From Glebionis coronaria (Eukaryota; Streptophyta; Magnoliopsida; Asterales; Asteraceae), in assembly GCA_025667525.1 (NCBI GenBank), contig CM046874.1:666022963-666086962 (forward strand): 64,000 nt of DNA. Direction: 5' to 3'. The notes under the pieces were generated by a model. It was not told the DNA's origin, made no database searches, and saw only the letters and a program-made list of their open reading frames with translations. The first letter of the stretch is position 1. Every line of letters starts with the position of its first letter. Of the stretch, positions 25,268 to 36,903 are shown piece by piece. Both the position numbers and the translations under genes were made by a program.

Positions 25268-25901
25268 AAATAATAATGACAACAACAACAACTCCATGAT
25301 TTAGACTCGAACAAATAATAAAACATATGACCTTAGATTCGTTCGAACAAAAAGAACGATATTTAAAGATCTTGTATGCTAGAACTTAAACTATCCCTGA
25401 TCCATACGAAGATACGCATCTTTCCTATATTCGAAATTATAAAGAAAGAATAAAAAACAATTATGTATCATTCGGTCAAGATAAACACAGATCGAATATA
25501 CAACCTACCGTAGATCCACTAAAGGATCTTGAAGCCGCACTGAAATTTACAAGGGTTATTTTATTTTCGTTTGTAATTTTGTTTTGTGATGGGGTTTATT
25601 CGTGGATTTATAAGGGTAAGAAGGGTTGTGCCTTTTGTTTAAAAAGATAGAATCAAATGATTATATGTGCTACAATTGATTTATTTTGTGAGAAAAAAAT
25701 GTGTGGATGAATGACTGATAATGTGAAAGGAGTTTGGAGGCTAACGTTCTTTGTGTGGAGTAAATTAGGGTATGAAAATAAATTAAGGTTATTAGATAAA
25801 GGCATTAGGCCATATTTAGCCAAATTTTATTATTCTGTATAAAATATAGGCTAAAAGTTTGGTTAGTGAAATTAATGGGCTAAATTTTTTGCTATTTATT
25901 G
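25268..25901. other. unassigned AT-rich DNA
   Basis: No gene, RNA or mobile element recognised. Confidence 0.5.
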
Positions 25902-25910
25902 TTTAATTTT

Positions 25911-26578
25911 GAGAGAATTACATAAATCGTCCCTGTGGTTTATCGAATCCTACAAGGTTGGTCCCTTAGTTTTTTTTCCATCATGATTAGTCATCGTGGT
26001 TTCTTTTTCATACATATTCAGTACACCCATCAATATTTATAATTAATTACCCAAAAATATGAGGGGTATTTTCGTCTTTTTTTAAAAATATTTTTTGAAA
26101 AACTTTTTTCGAACTTTTTTTCCCAGAATTTGTTTTTTATATTTCGAAAATATTTTTTTTAAGAAAATTTTTATTTTATTCAATTTTAAATTTTTGGAAA
26201 AAAAATATTATGGATAATATTTTTATCAAATTCGAAAAATAAAAGATTTTTGAAAAATTTTAAAATTTATTCAGTAATATGTTTTCGAAAATTTTTTTTT
26301 TAATTCGAAAAATAAAAATTCGAAAATCTTCTTTTTTTTAGTTCGAAAAATAAAAATAAAAATTCGAAAATCTTCTTTTTTTAATTCGAAAAATAACAAT
26401 ATTTTTTGAAAAAGACCAAAATACCCCTCATATTTTTGGGTAATTACTTATAAATATTGATGGGTGTACTGAATATGTATGAAAAAGAAACCACGAGGAC
26501 TAATCATGATGGAAAAAAACTGAGGGACCAATCTTGTAGGATTCGATAAACCACAGGGACGATTTATGTAATTCTCTC
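25911..26578. mobile_element. Mutator-type fold-back MITE, 668 bp
   Basis: TIRs of about 170 bp begin GAGAGAATTACATAAATCGT and end with the reverse complement. They are flanked by the 9-bp duplication TTTAATTTT (25902-25910 and 26579-26587). The interior is low-complexity ttcgaaaaa/aatttttt. No coding sequence. Confidence 0.9.
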
Positions 26579-26587
26579 TTTAATTTT

Positions 26588-27635
26588 TAATGCATTAATA
26601 CGTTACAAACTTTTAATGTATAATTAATACTATTATCAAAATACCTCATTATATAAATATACAATAACATATGCACATTATACAAACATTAAAACATGAA
26701 AATAGTAATATACATATATTTTTAAAAAATTATAATATTACAAAAACTTTTACGTGTGTATCAAATGAAAAGTCTAATTAAAAAATGGTTAATTGCATTT
26801 AGTTTTTTTCCCTTTAACCATTTACATAACGTTACTTAAAGTTTCATATGTATATATACATTACAACAAGTAATAATATGCCTCGATTGAAATTACGTTT
26901 TAAGGACATGTTTTTGAATGAAAACTATTAATTCAAAATTATAATTAAGAAAAATGAATTATTCAACCGAAGAATTTAGTCACAGGGTACCCGCCGTCAC
27001 ATTGCGCGAGTACCCTGCTAGTATTTCACCAGAAGGTATGAGTTGTGATTATCTTATTATTATTATTGAATTTATTAAGGTCAAAACAAAGCCGACCATC
27101 TATAATAAACTCATCATACAAAGAGGATAGGGAACGGTCGCTTGTTTCTCCAGCGTGAGTTCTGGGGCGAGTTTTGGTTTTGGAGCAGTACTTCCTACGT
27201 TGGCGACATGACTCTGACGCCGTGACTACCAACTTACGTTAAAGATATAATTTTTTGGGGAATATAAAGGGTATATACCCTCGACACCAAAAATACTCCT
27301 ATGACACCATATATCACCAATGCCATTGAACACATGTGTCATAGTATTTCTGATGTCATTGCTCATTTTGCTGACGTGACATCACTTTTTGACTACGACA
27401 CCAAATTTATGACACGACTGTTCCCTTTGCTCTAAATAAGGTTAAACCCAAAAAAATCAATAAAATAATTATATAGTTAAGAGGATAACAAATGTTCGCG
27501 TTTTTCTCCAGCGCCAAGCTATAGCGCGAGTTTTGGCTTTGGCGTAGCATTCCGTGGGTTGGCGCCATGGCTACGAGCCCACGCCAAGATTTAATTATTT
27601 TTTTAAAAGGTATATATCTTTTATGGAACATGGAA
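26588..27635. repeat. duplicated, possibly transposon-derived DNA
   Basis: About 27,150-27,235 and 27,510-27,595 are related (ctccagcg, gcgagttttgg, cgttggcg-like). 27,286-27,430 (gacaccaaaaatactcct to gacacgactgttccc) resembles 60,890-61,025 on the far side of the copia nest. A short inverted repeat, cagggtac / gtaccctg, lies at 26,985-27,018. ORFs here show no domain. Confidence 0.5.
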
Positions 27636-27799
27636 GGTGATTTGCACATTCCATTATTTGATTGGCACACTCAAAATGTTGTGTTATGTCATTTATACCC
27701 TTAATATTTGTGTTTGAATTTGTCCATTATGCTAAGTGAAGCAAAGGTATAAATGTCAATACACAAACGATTTGAGTGTGTCAATCAATTAATGGAGTG
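27636..27799. mobile_element. small MITE, left part (interrupted)
   Basis: TIR starts ggtgatttgcacattcc. Its partner gtacaaatctcc is at 60,873-60,883 after the copia nest. The arms gattggcacactcaaa and ttgagtgtgtcaatc pair. Joined length is about 175 bp. The copia element landed close to the right end. Confidence 0.75.
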
Positions 27800-28110
27800 T
27801 GTTGGAAATACGTTTTTACGTATTTAGAAAGGATCGATCACTCCAATGATATATTCAAGTATTGGGCTCGTGATCCATTTTGTAAACATATAGTCCATAT
27901 AGCTCACATGTAGGGTGGGCTATATATACCCCCTCCTAGCATGTTAGGAGGGGTTGCTCATTTTGTTATTTCACACTTTCACTTAATCAACCATCTTTCT
28001 CTCCTTCTCTCCTTTCTCTCTCTAGCTTTCTCTCTCTAGTTCTTCCTTCTCCCTTCCATTCAATAGATAAACCATAACATTGCTAAATACTAAGATACTA
28101 AGGACCTACA
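27800..28110 (+). repeat. copia 5' LTR
   Basis: 311 bp, TG...CA. A TATA-like gctatatataccc is at about 27,929, followed by a pyrimidine-rich ctctctt stretch. Confidence 0.92.
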
Positions 28111-28111
28111 A

Positions 28112-28126
28112 TTGGTATCAAGAGCA
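28112..28126 (+). promoter_or_regulatory. copia primer-binding site (initiator tRNA-Met)
   Basis: TTGGTATCAAGAGCA immediately after the LTR is the usual plant copia PBS with one substitution (CAAGAG for CAGAG-type). Confidence 0.85.
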
Positions 28127-28659
28127 ATGGTTGAATCTTAGGAATGACGTGTTTTTTTTATCTATTGATTTGGTGTTCAAATTTTTTTTATAAAGTGACA
28201 ATCTTGGATCATTTTATAAAAGATTCTTATACTACTGTTTGTTATCCTACTGATCTTATTATACTGTTCTTATCACAAATTTTTTGTCTATCTTTTTATT
28301 GTGATAATTTTTTATAGGATATCAAATTTCGTTCATTATTAAACTCTTATCAAAAAAAATTTTGTTGTCTCAATTTGGGAGTTTAGTCTCAAATTTGTCT
28401 CAAATTTATCTTTCTATTGATTTGGTAACAATTTTTTTTTTGTTTTTTTGTCTCGTCTGTTTTATTACTTTGGCATTCTGGTATAAGTTCTCTATTTTGT
28501 CTCAATCTGTATTACAATTTTCTATCAAACTTTCGTCTTTATCAAACTTTTGGGTCTCGTCTTGTCTCATATCAGTATCAAATATTATTTCATATCAAGA
28601 TTTCTTGTCTGGCAACATTTGAGTCTTTTATCAAGAATCTGTCTCGGGTATAATTTTCG

Positions 28660-28913
28660 GTCACGATCTGATTTTTTGTGATCGCATAAACCCTCGGAGT
28701 TTTTACTTGCAATCCAAAGTCACGATCACATTCTACGATCACCACTACGATCACAACTGCGATCCCTAGTGCGATCACGGTTACGATCAAGTGAGTACGA
28801 TCACGGAAGTGCGATCAAAGCTACGATCTTCACAACGATCACAATTGCGATCCTAGTTACGATCACGGGTACGATCAAAGTTACGATCATTGTCTACGAT
28901 CATAAGTTACGAT
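28660..28913 (+). repeat. CGATC-phased leader repeat (12-14 bp period)
   Basis: CGATC recurs about 16 times with a spacing mostly of exactly 12 bp (some 13-14), with variable bases between. The array continues after E3 at 39,988-40,090 and was one block before E3 inserted. It lies in the untranslated leader of the copia element. No long open frame uses it. Confidence 0.85.
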
Positions 28914-31900
28914 TGATGTGAGTGGATGTGTATATGTGATTTATTTGATATTACGTTATAGGGTAAATTAGAAAATTACCTTTAGGAAAAAGTAATAGAC
29001 TAATAATACCAATGACGAATTCAATTAAACACGTGAGTGAGTCGAGTTCGTTGTACACGAAGATCTTATGAATTTGAGACGTTTTGCTTTGATTTGGACA
29101 ATTGATTTGAATTGGTTTTCGGTTTTTAAACTACAATTAAAATCTACTAATTTTAAGCTATTTAATATTATCCTAAAGTGCATGAATCGTAAACCCCGCC
29201 TATTTTAAAAATCTACAAACAATTAATTACTTAAAAATTAACTCTATTTAAAATTAAGCTATTTAATAATCTAATTTAATTAAAAATTACTTTTGAACTA
29301 TTTAAAGAAATCTATTTAACTAATTAACTTTGTTTAAAAAATTACTTAAAATATTTTATATTTTAAAATAAACAACTATTTTATTTAAATCTAAAATTAA
29401 AAAAAAAATCTAATTAATTAAAATTTAAACTAATTAAACTTTTTAAATAAAAAAATTTTTATTTATTTTTTTTATATCTAAAATATTATATCTACTATTT
29501 ATTTAAACTAAGATTTATTTATTACAAACTTTAATCAAAAATTTATATAAGAAAAACGTGACTTTATATTAACTACTAATAAACAGAAAATTACAGATCT
29601 AACCAGTCTTTATTAATTAACTATCTGAGAATAAAATCAAAAAGGCATTTAGCCCAGTTGGTTATCACGCATGATATCTAAAGGGGAGGTCTCGAGTTCG
29701 AGCCCCATAAATGACAAATTTTTATGGATTTTTATCTTTTTGTCAACAATGATTAAAAATGTCACAGGAGTGACTTTTTGAAAGCTTATCAGCTTAAAAC
29801 TGTGAGGACACAGCTTATTTGGGCTTATCAGATTATGTTGAATTTGATAAGCAGTTTGTAGACAAAATAAATCAACCAAACCTAATTCTAAGAAAAGTAA
29901 ACAAATCGAAAGAGCAACAATATCAGATCATTCAACTTAACAATATCCTACAGCAAGGTTAACTCAATTCAGAAAACAACTTTATCAGACTAAGCAAAAT
30001 AATCATCAAACAAACCAAATAAAAATAACGATTTAGCAGAACATAATAAACATCCTAAATAAACAGGATATTCAGCAAACATTTACCAAATACCAACTGA
30101 AATAATCACAATCTACATTCAGCAAAATTAAATTCAACAAACTTCTATCTAAACAGCATACTTATAAGCATTTTCAGAAATCCAAAATCTCATCAGCTTA
30201 ACACATTATCAGATGCACAGTTTAATATCTAGCAAATAAATCTTTAAAGCAATAACTAAATCAGTCTCACCTAAACATCAACTTAAAACTGAACAATCAA
30301 AACAATACATAAGATTTTAACATAGCAAAAGTCCTAATATATCAATCCTAAAATTATTTTAGATCAAACAGATTAAACAAATCTCAATAAGTGAAAAGCT
30401 TAAACTAACAAATCACCCTTACCTAAACTGAATCATATCATCTATCAAATTATCATTTATCAGATTTTAAACTTAAAAATTTAAAACAAATAAGAATAAA
30501 ATGAGACTTACTTTTCTGACGAAAACCTTTGGGACGTAGACTTGCTCTGAGCAGTCTAAGAAACTGGACACGAACCATCGACCACCATTCAATTATCAAA
30601 CATTCAAACCAAACACCACAATCGAACAAAGTAGATTCACTCCAGTAACATTCGAACCATACAATAACTTTAATCAAACCATTAGGGTTTGATTTATTTC
30701 CCAAATCTTACCTTCAAATATCCAATTAAGCTATAGAGTAAGCTTAATCAAATATTTTTTTCTATTATATAACCAATTTATCATAGATTATTGCTTAAAA
30801 CTGATTCATAAAACAATAATAATTTGAATAGAAGAGATAAAGCATTTACTAAAAATCAAACTTTTCATTAAAATATTAAATTCATTACAATACTAGGAAA
30901 AGAAATTACATTAATCTAAATCTAAAATGGCATAATGACAGTAAAAATAAGAAAAGGGATCAATTACAAGTGAAAATGGGGGTTTTTATAGCCTCCCAAG
31001 GGCTTGCTGAGGAGCGAATATCCGAATATTATGAAGAATATTCCTTCTTATCCTTGGCCCTTGATCTTCCTTCTTCTCTCTCTTTGTTGAATCGGATGGT
31101 TAATATTACACTAACTATCACACGGATTGGCAACGTGGCATCCGTGTGCTAGTTGTGTTTCTTTTACAGCTTGTGATTGGTGGGATTGGAGGAATGAGCT
31201 GTTAACACCAATTGAAATTAGCCAAGTAGCCTCTCCTCTCCATGCGTTCTCTTCCTTAAAATTGGGGGTTTTTATTTCCCTACACGTGAATATCACGTGT
31301 GATCAAAAGCCCCATATCAATTTGCTTTTTACTGATTTTAGGGTTTTGGTGAAACAGTAACTTTTCGCAGGTTTGGGGTGAGAAAGATAAATGGGGAAGA
31401 AGAAACTCACATAGTTTCTATCGAAAGTATTATTTATTTGTGTGTGTGGGATAATGTGTGAGTGGGTGGGGGTCGGTTGAATTTATTTGATGATGTGTGA
31501 CATGTGAGGGGAATAAAAACGTTTGAGTTTATTTGTGTAAAACACGTTTTCAATAAACGTGTAAAGTTGTGGAACCAAAGAAAACTAAAGGCCCATCAAT
31601 CCGTTTGTCTCTTACCATCTTTTGGGCTTGGGCCCGTTACTCAATTTATTCCATCCGAGTAATATACCATGTTGGGCCTAATGGACTGTTTTGGATTTTA
31701 AAACAAACAAAATAGTATCTTGAGTCTTAAATGGGCTTTTAAGCCCATTTACCCAATTGTGGGACCCACTAAGCCCGTTTTCTTGATAAATGATATAATC
31801 CTCTAAAGTCGATCTTGATTTTGGCTTCTTTGATTTTTCTCTTCATTCTCGTGTCGATTTTTGTCGGTTTTCGCGAACTTGGTACCTACACACATGAAAA

Positions 31901-31995
31901 CAAGAAATACACATATACAAGGCGTATTTGATACATTTTGTGCAATATTTAATTGTTTTAAGCTACAAATGATATGAGTAATTACACTCATATCA
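28914..31995 (-). repeat. E3 left LTR (3' LTR)
   Basis: 3,082 bp. Contains a tRNA-like unit at 29,643-29,714 and the palindrome aaatgggcttttaagcccat near 31,729-31,750. Minus ORFs inside recur in the other LTR and are not convincing genes. Confidence 0.92.
29643..29714 (+). other. tRNA-like unit in E3 left LTR
   Basis: A-box-like TAGCCCAGTTGG (29649-29660) and B-box-like GAGTTCGAGCC (29693-29703) at tRNA spacing, ending AAATGAC and followed by T-runs. In this copy the 5' acceptor has one change relative to the right LTR. It is antisense to the element. Confidence 0.65.
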
Positions 31996-32009
31996 GAATC
32001 CCCCATGCT
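31996..32009 (-). promoter_or_regulatory. E3 polypurine tract
   Basis: Minus strand AGCATGGGGGATTC abuts the 3' LTR. AGCATGGGGG recurs internally near 33,542. Confidence 0.75.
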
Positions 32010-33965
32010 AAGCAATAGCCGTGTCCTCACGCAATGATAAAATAAAACTATATCTACATCATTATTCAACTTTAGACTTATTATTTTGCTAAGACATAAA
32101 ATAACTTTAAGGATCATAAAAGCTCAAATAGATTCATCGTCCTCGACTTTTCACTTTTCCATGCCAAGTGCAAAAACAAGATCATTGTTATTATAAGTTG
32201 GTAGACTAACACGAATTCATGTGGGCCAATTACTCACTTAGACTCCCTTATTCCTATGTGTATCTCTTATATTTTATTGTTGTCTTGAATGATCACGAGG
32301 ATTCATTGTTGACTTATTTCGATAATTTATTAGGCCGAAAATAAAGTGAACGATTTAATCAATAGTTAGCTAAAGGACAAAATCTTTTAAAACTGCTTCT
32401 CGGGCTCTCATAAAGTTCATATCTTGGCATAACTTGCTTCGCGATTTGAGACCTTTCTCGGACCGATATTTGGCAGTGACTTTATACTTCCAACCTTGAG
32501 AGACGTTCATGAAATAATGGTCTTCTCTTCATATAGGAATTTCTTCACTTGATGTTTTGAGAGATTCATACTTGGACCACGACTTCTTCATTTTTCTCTA
32601 ATCTTTATTTGGGATTTTGATATACAACGATCCGCCTCCTTTTTGGACTTGGCTTCATTTATCCTCATACCTTATTATGGTCTTTTTGGATAGACTTCTC
32701 GATGAGTTTTTTGGAAGTATTTGCTTTTCGTCGTGTGTCTCGATCCTTCATATTGATTTTCGATAAATGATTCTTCACATCACTTGAGATCTTTAGCAAT
32801 AAAACATAGCCCTCATGTCTTGTTAGGACCTTTTTGGACTCGCCAATCTTTGCATCCCGCTTCAATAAGTTATGCCTTGGCTATGAACTCTAATCCATAC
32901 CGAGCAACTTTTAAACGATCTTGGACTAGAAGCTAAGTAACTTTTCAAATCGTTCAACCTTATTTATTGCAAATAAAATTATTAACAAGTGATGGGAGAA
33001 TAGGCTCATAATTAACTCACATAAATTCCCGAAAGAATACCAAACTTATAATTGGCTCTATCATCTCTTGTTCTCCATATTGTAAAATTTCAAAAATGAA
33101 ATCAATGGATACTTAGCCTATTAAATCAAAGTTTTGGGTTTTCAAGTCATCGATAGGATCTTGCATCTTCTTATACTTTTTCAAGTTTTAGAATTTGCGT
33201 TTTAAAGTTCCCTTGATAGACGACTTTCTAGGATCAATTATAGGAGCTTGCGAAAAGTTCTTGTTCTTAACTCGTATGAATTAAGACTTTCTCGTTTTAA
33301 AGCTCCCTATATAATAGCCTAAGCAAAACTTAATTCAAATATGTTAAGGAAAAGCTAAGGTTAAAAACCGAGTCGAGTCAAAAACTATTTTTATTGAAAG
33401 CCTACATTCGTGTCAAAAGCACTTATTTTATTTATTAAAACTTAAAAAATAACACTAAAATTTTAAAATTTTATTGAAAAATGAGAAAAACAACACGTTT
33501 GGACACAACAAAAGCAATTGCAAGCGATTATATCGATTGACTCCCCCATGCTAAAACCAAACATTGTCCTCAATGTTTCTTAGCTCAAGAGTGACACCCC
33601 CTTGCTAAAACACGAAGAGTCTAATGCAAACTCCTAGCATGGAAAGAGCACGCACATCTATAAGCCGTTTATTAATTATGCCTCAAGATAAAACGTTAGT
33701 CGATAAAAATCAAGGGATAGAAAGTGTGCCCCTTTTTGGCATTCAAAGAATGAAAGATCAAGTGGACTGGCAAAAACCGAACACGAGAGTCCTCAAATAT
33801 AAGGGTCATACCTAAGATCACAACACAACAAAACACGAGCACGAGCTTGAAAGATCAAGCCTTATTAGTTGTTAGAAAATATAAAGAAGATAGAATGTAT
33901 GGGACTCCCCCACAAGGCACCTCGTTTTTGTTCATCGAGTCATGAGCTCGACTCGATCCCCGCAT
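32010..33965 (-). other. E3 3' noncoding block
   Basis: No credible ORF. 32,160-33,120 matches the corresponding block of E2. The conserved hairpin aaacattg-tcct-caatgttt is at 33,559-33,578, flanked by cccccatgcta polypurine (minus) motifs, as in E2. Confidence 0.7.
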
Positions 33966-36206
33966 TCATTGGTCCTTAGGGAAAGTGGTGAAAACCGGCA
34001 TAATAGGATAGAATCCATGATAAAGAACGATGCCGGGGTCAAAGAGCTCATCCTCGTTGTCGGATGACAAACGAAAGGATAAAACTCTAACACAAATCTC
34101 TAAAAAGAGATAATAGTCACAAATAAAGGGATGGATATAGCATGCTCCCCGAGATAAACTCGCACCAATAAGTCTTTCAATTATTTCATCGGTGAAAGTC
34201 CGAGATTTCCCTAAATAAACAATTTCGGGATCGAATACCTCTTCCTCGGTGGTGAAAGGAATGGACAACACGGTGTCGTCCCCCCATGCTAATCCAAGAT
34301 CATATGAAGCACATGGTAATGGTGGGATAAAAATCTCATCCATAGTAGAATCAACATTCTTTGCTTTAACGACCATCTCACCCTTAGGAATGTGATCAAT
34401 TGGGTCATGGTACTCAATATGAGAAACATGAAAAACCCGCACATTAAGGTCAAAGTGGGTGGGAGGAGGACTTGGGACGAAATCATCATCAAGTAAATTC
34501 TCTAAAAAGAGAGCGTCCCCCTCCGGGTCGATGTCATCAATACCCGGTGGTATCGAATCATGAGAAGCAAGAAAAGTGTCAATCTCCTCCATAAGCGGAT
34601 CACTATTCTCAATAGGAATAGGAGATGGAGAGAAAGACTTGGGATTAGGCTTGGAAGTCAAAGCCTCGATCCTAGAAATGAGAAGATAGACGTTGGATAA
34701 CTTCTCACGAAGAACCACGTCTTCCACATCTAAATGAGTAAGTTCATCGGAGAACTTCTCAAGGATCGGAATAGTCAAATCAACCTCATTTCCCGGTGGA
34801 AATGGGTCTAAAGGAGCAAGTTCAAAAGTGAACCTCTCAAAAATCGGATCACTATCATCCTCATTTCCCGGTGGAAATGGGTGAAGAAGAGTAGGTTCAT
34901 CGGTAAACCCCTCAAAATCCGAGTCGTGAATATCATCTTTACAAGAAAGTTCATCGGAGAACTCCTCAATAGAAAATTCACTAGAAGTAGAATCATCCTC
35001 GAAATCTTCATTGCCATCACAATTTTCATCATTAGGATTAAAGAGAATATCAAATTGAATGGAAGAAGTCGAATCATCACAATGTGGCAAATCACACATC
35101 TCATTGGAAATATCGTCAAACTCTCTCGGGTTTTGGACAAGAATAGTGCTAATATGCTCGTCCCCCTTGCTTAGAGAATTTTCGAGTTCCACGATGGAAG
35201 AATCATGAATAGGAGTGGTGATGTCATGAGAGATTGCCTCATCATCTAGGATGGGAGAATCCTCGGGCTCAATAGCCGGCAAGATACGAATAGGAAACAC
35301 GATAGCACTAGACGAAGGATGAAGAGCCATAAGATCTCGCAAAGAAATAGTACTATCCTCGTCATCATCCAAAAGAAAAGAACGCTTGATTTCAAGATTA
35401 GCAAGATATCTTTCTTCCTCTTGAATTTTTTCTTTCTTTCGAATCTCAATGCTTAAACCATTATAATCTTGCGAAGGTTGTCTAATCTTAAGTTCACAAT
35501 CTCGTCTAAATCCCTCATCAATTATTTCTCCATGAAATCGACGACTTCCTAATTCATTAGTTATATCATTAATCTCTTGATTGATTTGTCTCTTTTCAAG
35601 CAACAAATCTTCAATGCTTTTTTCAACAACTTCAACATTTCTTTGGTTAATTGTTTCAAATCGTTCAATATCGAAAGAATATTGTGGAGAATGGTCAAAA
35701 CCGGATGGAATCAAATTATAGCAAGGATTAGGCTCATAAAAATTTTGATCTCTCGGTTGACAACAAAAGCTCTCGTGAGGACCTCCACAATACTCACAAC
35801 AAAGATATTGTTGTGATAAACTTAGTAAATCTTGTGGATAACAATTATCATTAAAGTTTTGATTGTAGCTCGGTTCTTGCTCGTAATAAAACGAGAATCG
35901 ATGCGAACAATCATTACCAAAATGAGAATCGTTTCCACAAAACTCACACGAGGGTGTCTCGTATGTAGGGTGTGGAGGTGGATTGAAATCGAGTGAATTA
36001 TTAGAAAAATTCGGATTTCCACATGAAGTAATATCATTACAAGAAGGACAAAATCCAACACGTATATCGTTTCGTAAGTCATTTCCACAACGCTCACACG
36101 CGCACCACCGACATGGTGAAAAACCATATAACGGTTCTCCACACCCTTCACAATTGACGAAGGAAGAATTAAAATTTAGAGGGTGAGGAGAAAAAGAATT
36201 AAACAT
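33966..36206 (-). CDS. E3 cargo ORF: Cys-rich, coiled-coil, acidic protein (746 aa)
   Basis: An intact 746-codon ORF from ATG at 36,206. Residues 18-65 hold several CxxC pairs (CEGCGEP, CERCGND, CPSC). At about 86-99, CEFCGNDSHFGNDC is a canonical CX2CX4HX4C zinc knuckle. At about 137-149, CEYCGGPHESFCC is a second, CX2CX3HX4C. A charged coiled-coil-like region spans about 190-280, then a long Asp/Glu/Ser-rich tail with repeated SDEL, PFPPGNE and FDP phrases. There is no gag capsid, protease or RT. Related ORFs are frequent in Asteraceae annotations, usually labelled as retrotransposon proteins, with unknown role. The zinc knuckles suggest nucleic-acid binding (inference). Its intact state in an element with close LTRs suggests recent use. 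Confidence 0.75.
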   Translation of the reverse strand: MFNSFSPHPLNFNSSFVNCEGCGEPLYGFSPCRWCACERCGNDLRNDIRVGFCPSCNDITSCGNPNFSNNSLDFNPPPHPTYETPSCEFCGNDSHFGNDCSHRFSFYYEQEPSYNQNFNDNCYPQDLLSLSQQYLCCEYCGGPHESFCCQPRDQNFYEPNPCYNLIPSGFDHSPQYSFDIERFETINQRNVEVVEKSIEDLLLEKRQINQEINDITNELGSRRFHGEIIDEGFRRDCELKIRQPSQDYNGLSIEIRKKEKIQEEERYLANLEIKRSFLLDDDEDSTISLRDLMALHPSSSAIVFPIRILPAIEPEDSPILDDEAISHDITTPIHDSSIVELENSLSKGDEHISTILVQNPREFDDISNEMCDLPHCDDSTSSIQFDILFNPNDENCDGNEDFEDDSTSSEFSIEEFSDELSCKDDIHDSDFEGFTDEPTLLHPFPPGNEDDSDPIFERFTFELAPLDPFPPGNEVDLTIPILEKFSDELTHLDVEDVVLREKLSNVYLLISRIEALTSKPNPKSFSPSPIPIENSDPLMEEIDTFLASHDSIPPGIDDIDPEGDALFLENLLDDDFVPSPPPTHFDLNVRVFHVSHIEYHDPIDHIPKGEMVVKAKNVDSTMDEIFIPPLPCASYDLGLAWGDDTVLSIPFTTEEEVFDPEIVYLGKSRTFTDEIIERLIGASLSRGACYIHPFICDYYLFLEICVRVLSFRLSSDNEDELFDPGIVLYHGFYPIMPVFTTFPKDQ

Positions 36207-36878
36207 GATAGAGGATTAAGAAGATTATTTTTGGTATTTTTCATAAAACCGAGAATTTAGAGTATTGAAGAAAAGAAATTAGACAAGAAGAAGATTATTT
36301 TTGGTATTTTATTTGGTATTGCTCAATGATTGATAAAAAACAAGGAATAAGGATAACTACTATGGAAGTAAATTACCCTCGGTCGACTTTGAAACGATAG
36401 GTGAAAACCTAAACGTCTCGAGGTTCAATAAGTAAACAACAAAAATAAGATTTATTACTACTTGAGTCGGCAAACCAATAATAGGTTGTCCCTCTCAATA
36501 TACGCACAAGCAAGCGGGGAAATGAGGTGGCACAAAGCACTTAAAAATCTTTTTTCTTAGACGGCCTTTTATAGCACGTCGCCTTATACCCACCTTATAG
36601 TTTGTATAAATCGAGTTCAAACTTCTTATTAGTATTTATCTATTTTGCCTTTATTTTTGTTTTGGGTTCGAATACAATAGCTAGGTGATGAAATCCCAAC
36701 TAAGGCTTATTTGATAATTATGTAAAATTATTGTTCTACGTAATACAATATATTATTCACAAAAAACGAGAAAATCGATACATACTATATATTAGAAAAA
36801 TAACAAACTTTCCGAGGACGGAAAGGGTCTTCGAATCAACGATCAACAAATCTCCACAAAGACGAATCGTACACAAGA
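36207..36878 (-). other. E3 leader
   Basis: Between PBS and ORF. 36,451-36,740 is highly similar to the E2 leader. A short direct repeat, agaagattatttttggtatt, lies at about 36,218 and 36,290. Confidence 0.7.
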
Positions 36879-36896
36879 TCCCCGGCAGCGGCGCCA
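36879..36896 (-). promoter_or_regulatory. E3 primer-binding site (tRNA-Asp)
   Basis: Minus strand TGGCGCCGCTGCCGGGGA, complementary to the tRNA-Asp 3' end with a single mismatch, 7 bases from the LTR. Confidence 0.88.
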
Positions 36897-36903
36897 AAAT
36901 TTT

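Noticed and set aside
28660..28913. CGATC array as a CRISPR-like or satellite array
   Set aside because: The core is only 5 bp, spacers are 7-9 bp, and the context is a eukaryotic retroelement leader.
29649..29879. Minus ORFs in the E3 LTRs (also 30,453-30,704, 31,111-31,360 and their copies near 37.6-39.4 kb)
   Set aside because: Duplicated only because LTRs are duplicated. One overlaps the tRNA-like unit; no family resemblance.
35246..36186. Several ORFs in other frames of the 746-aa gene
   Set aside because: Shadows of the acidic, codon-biased main ORF.
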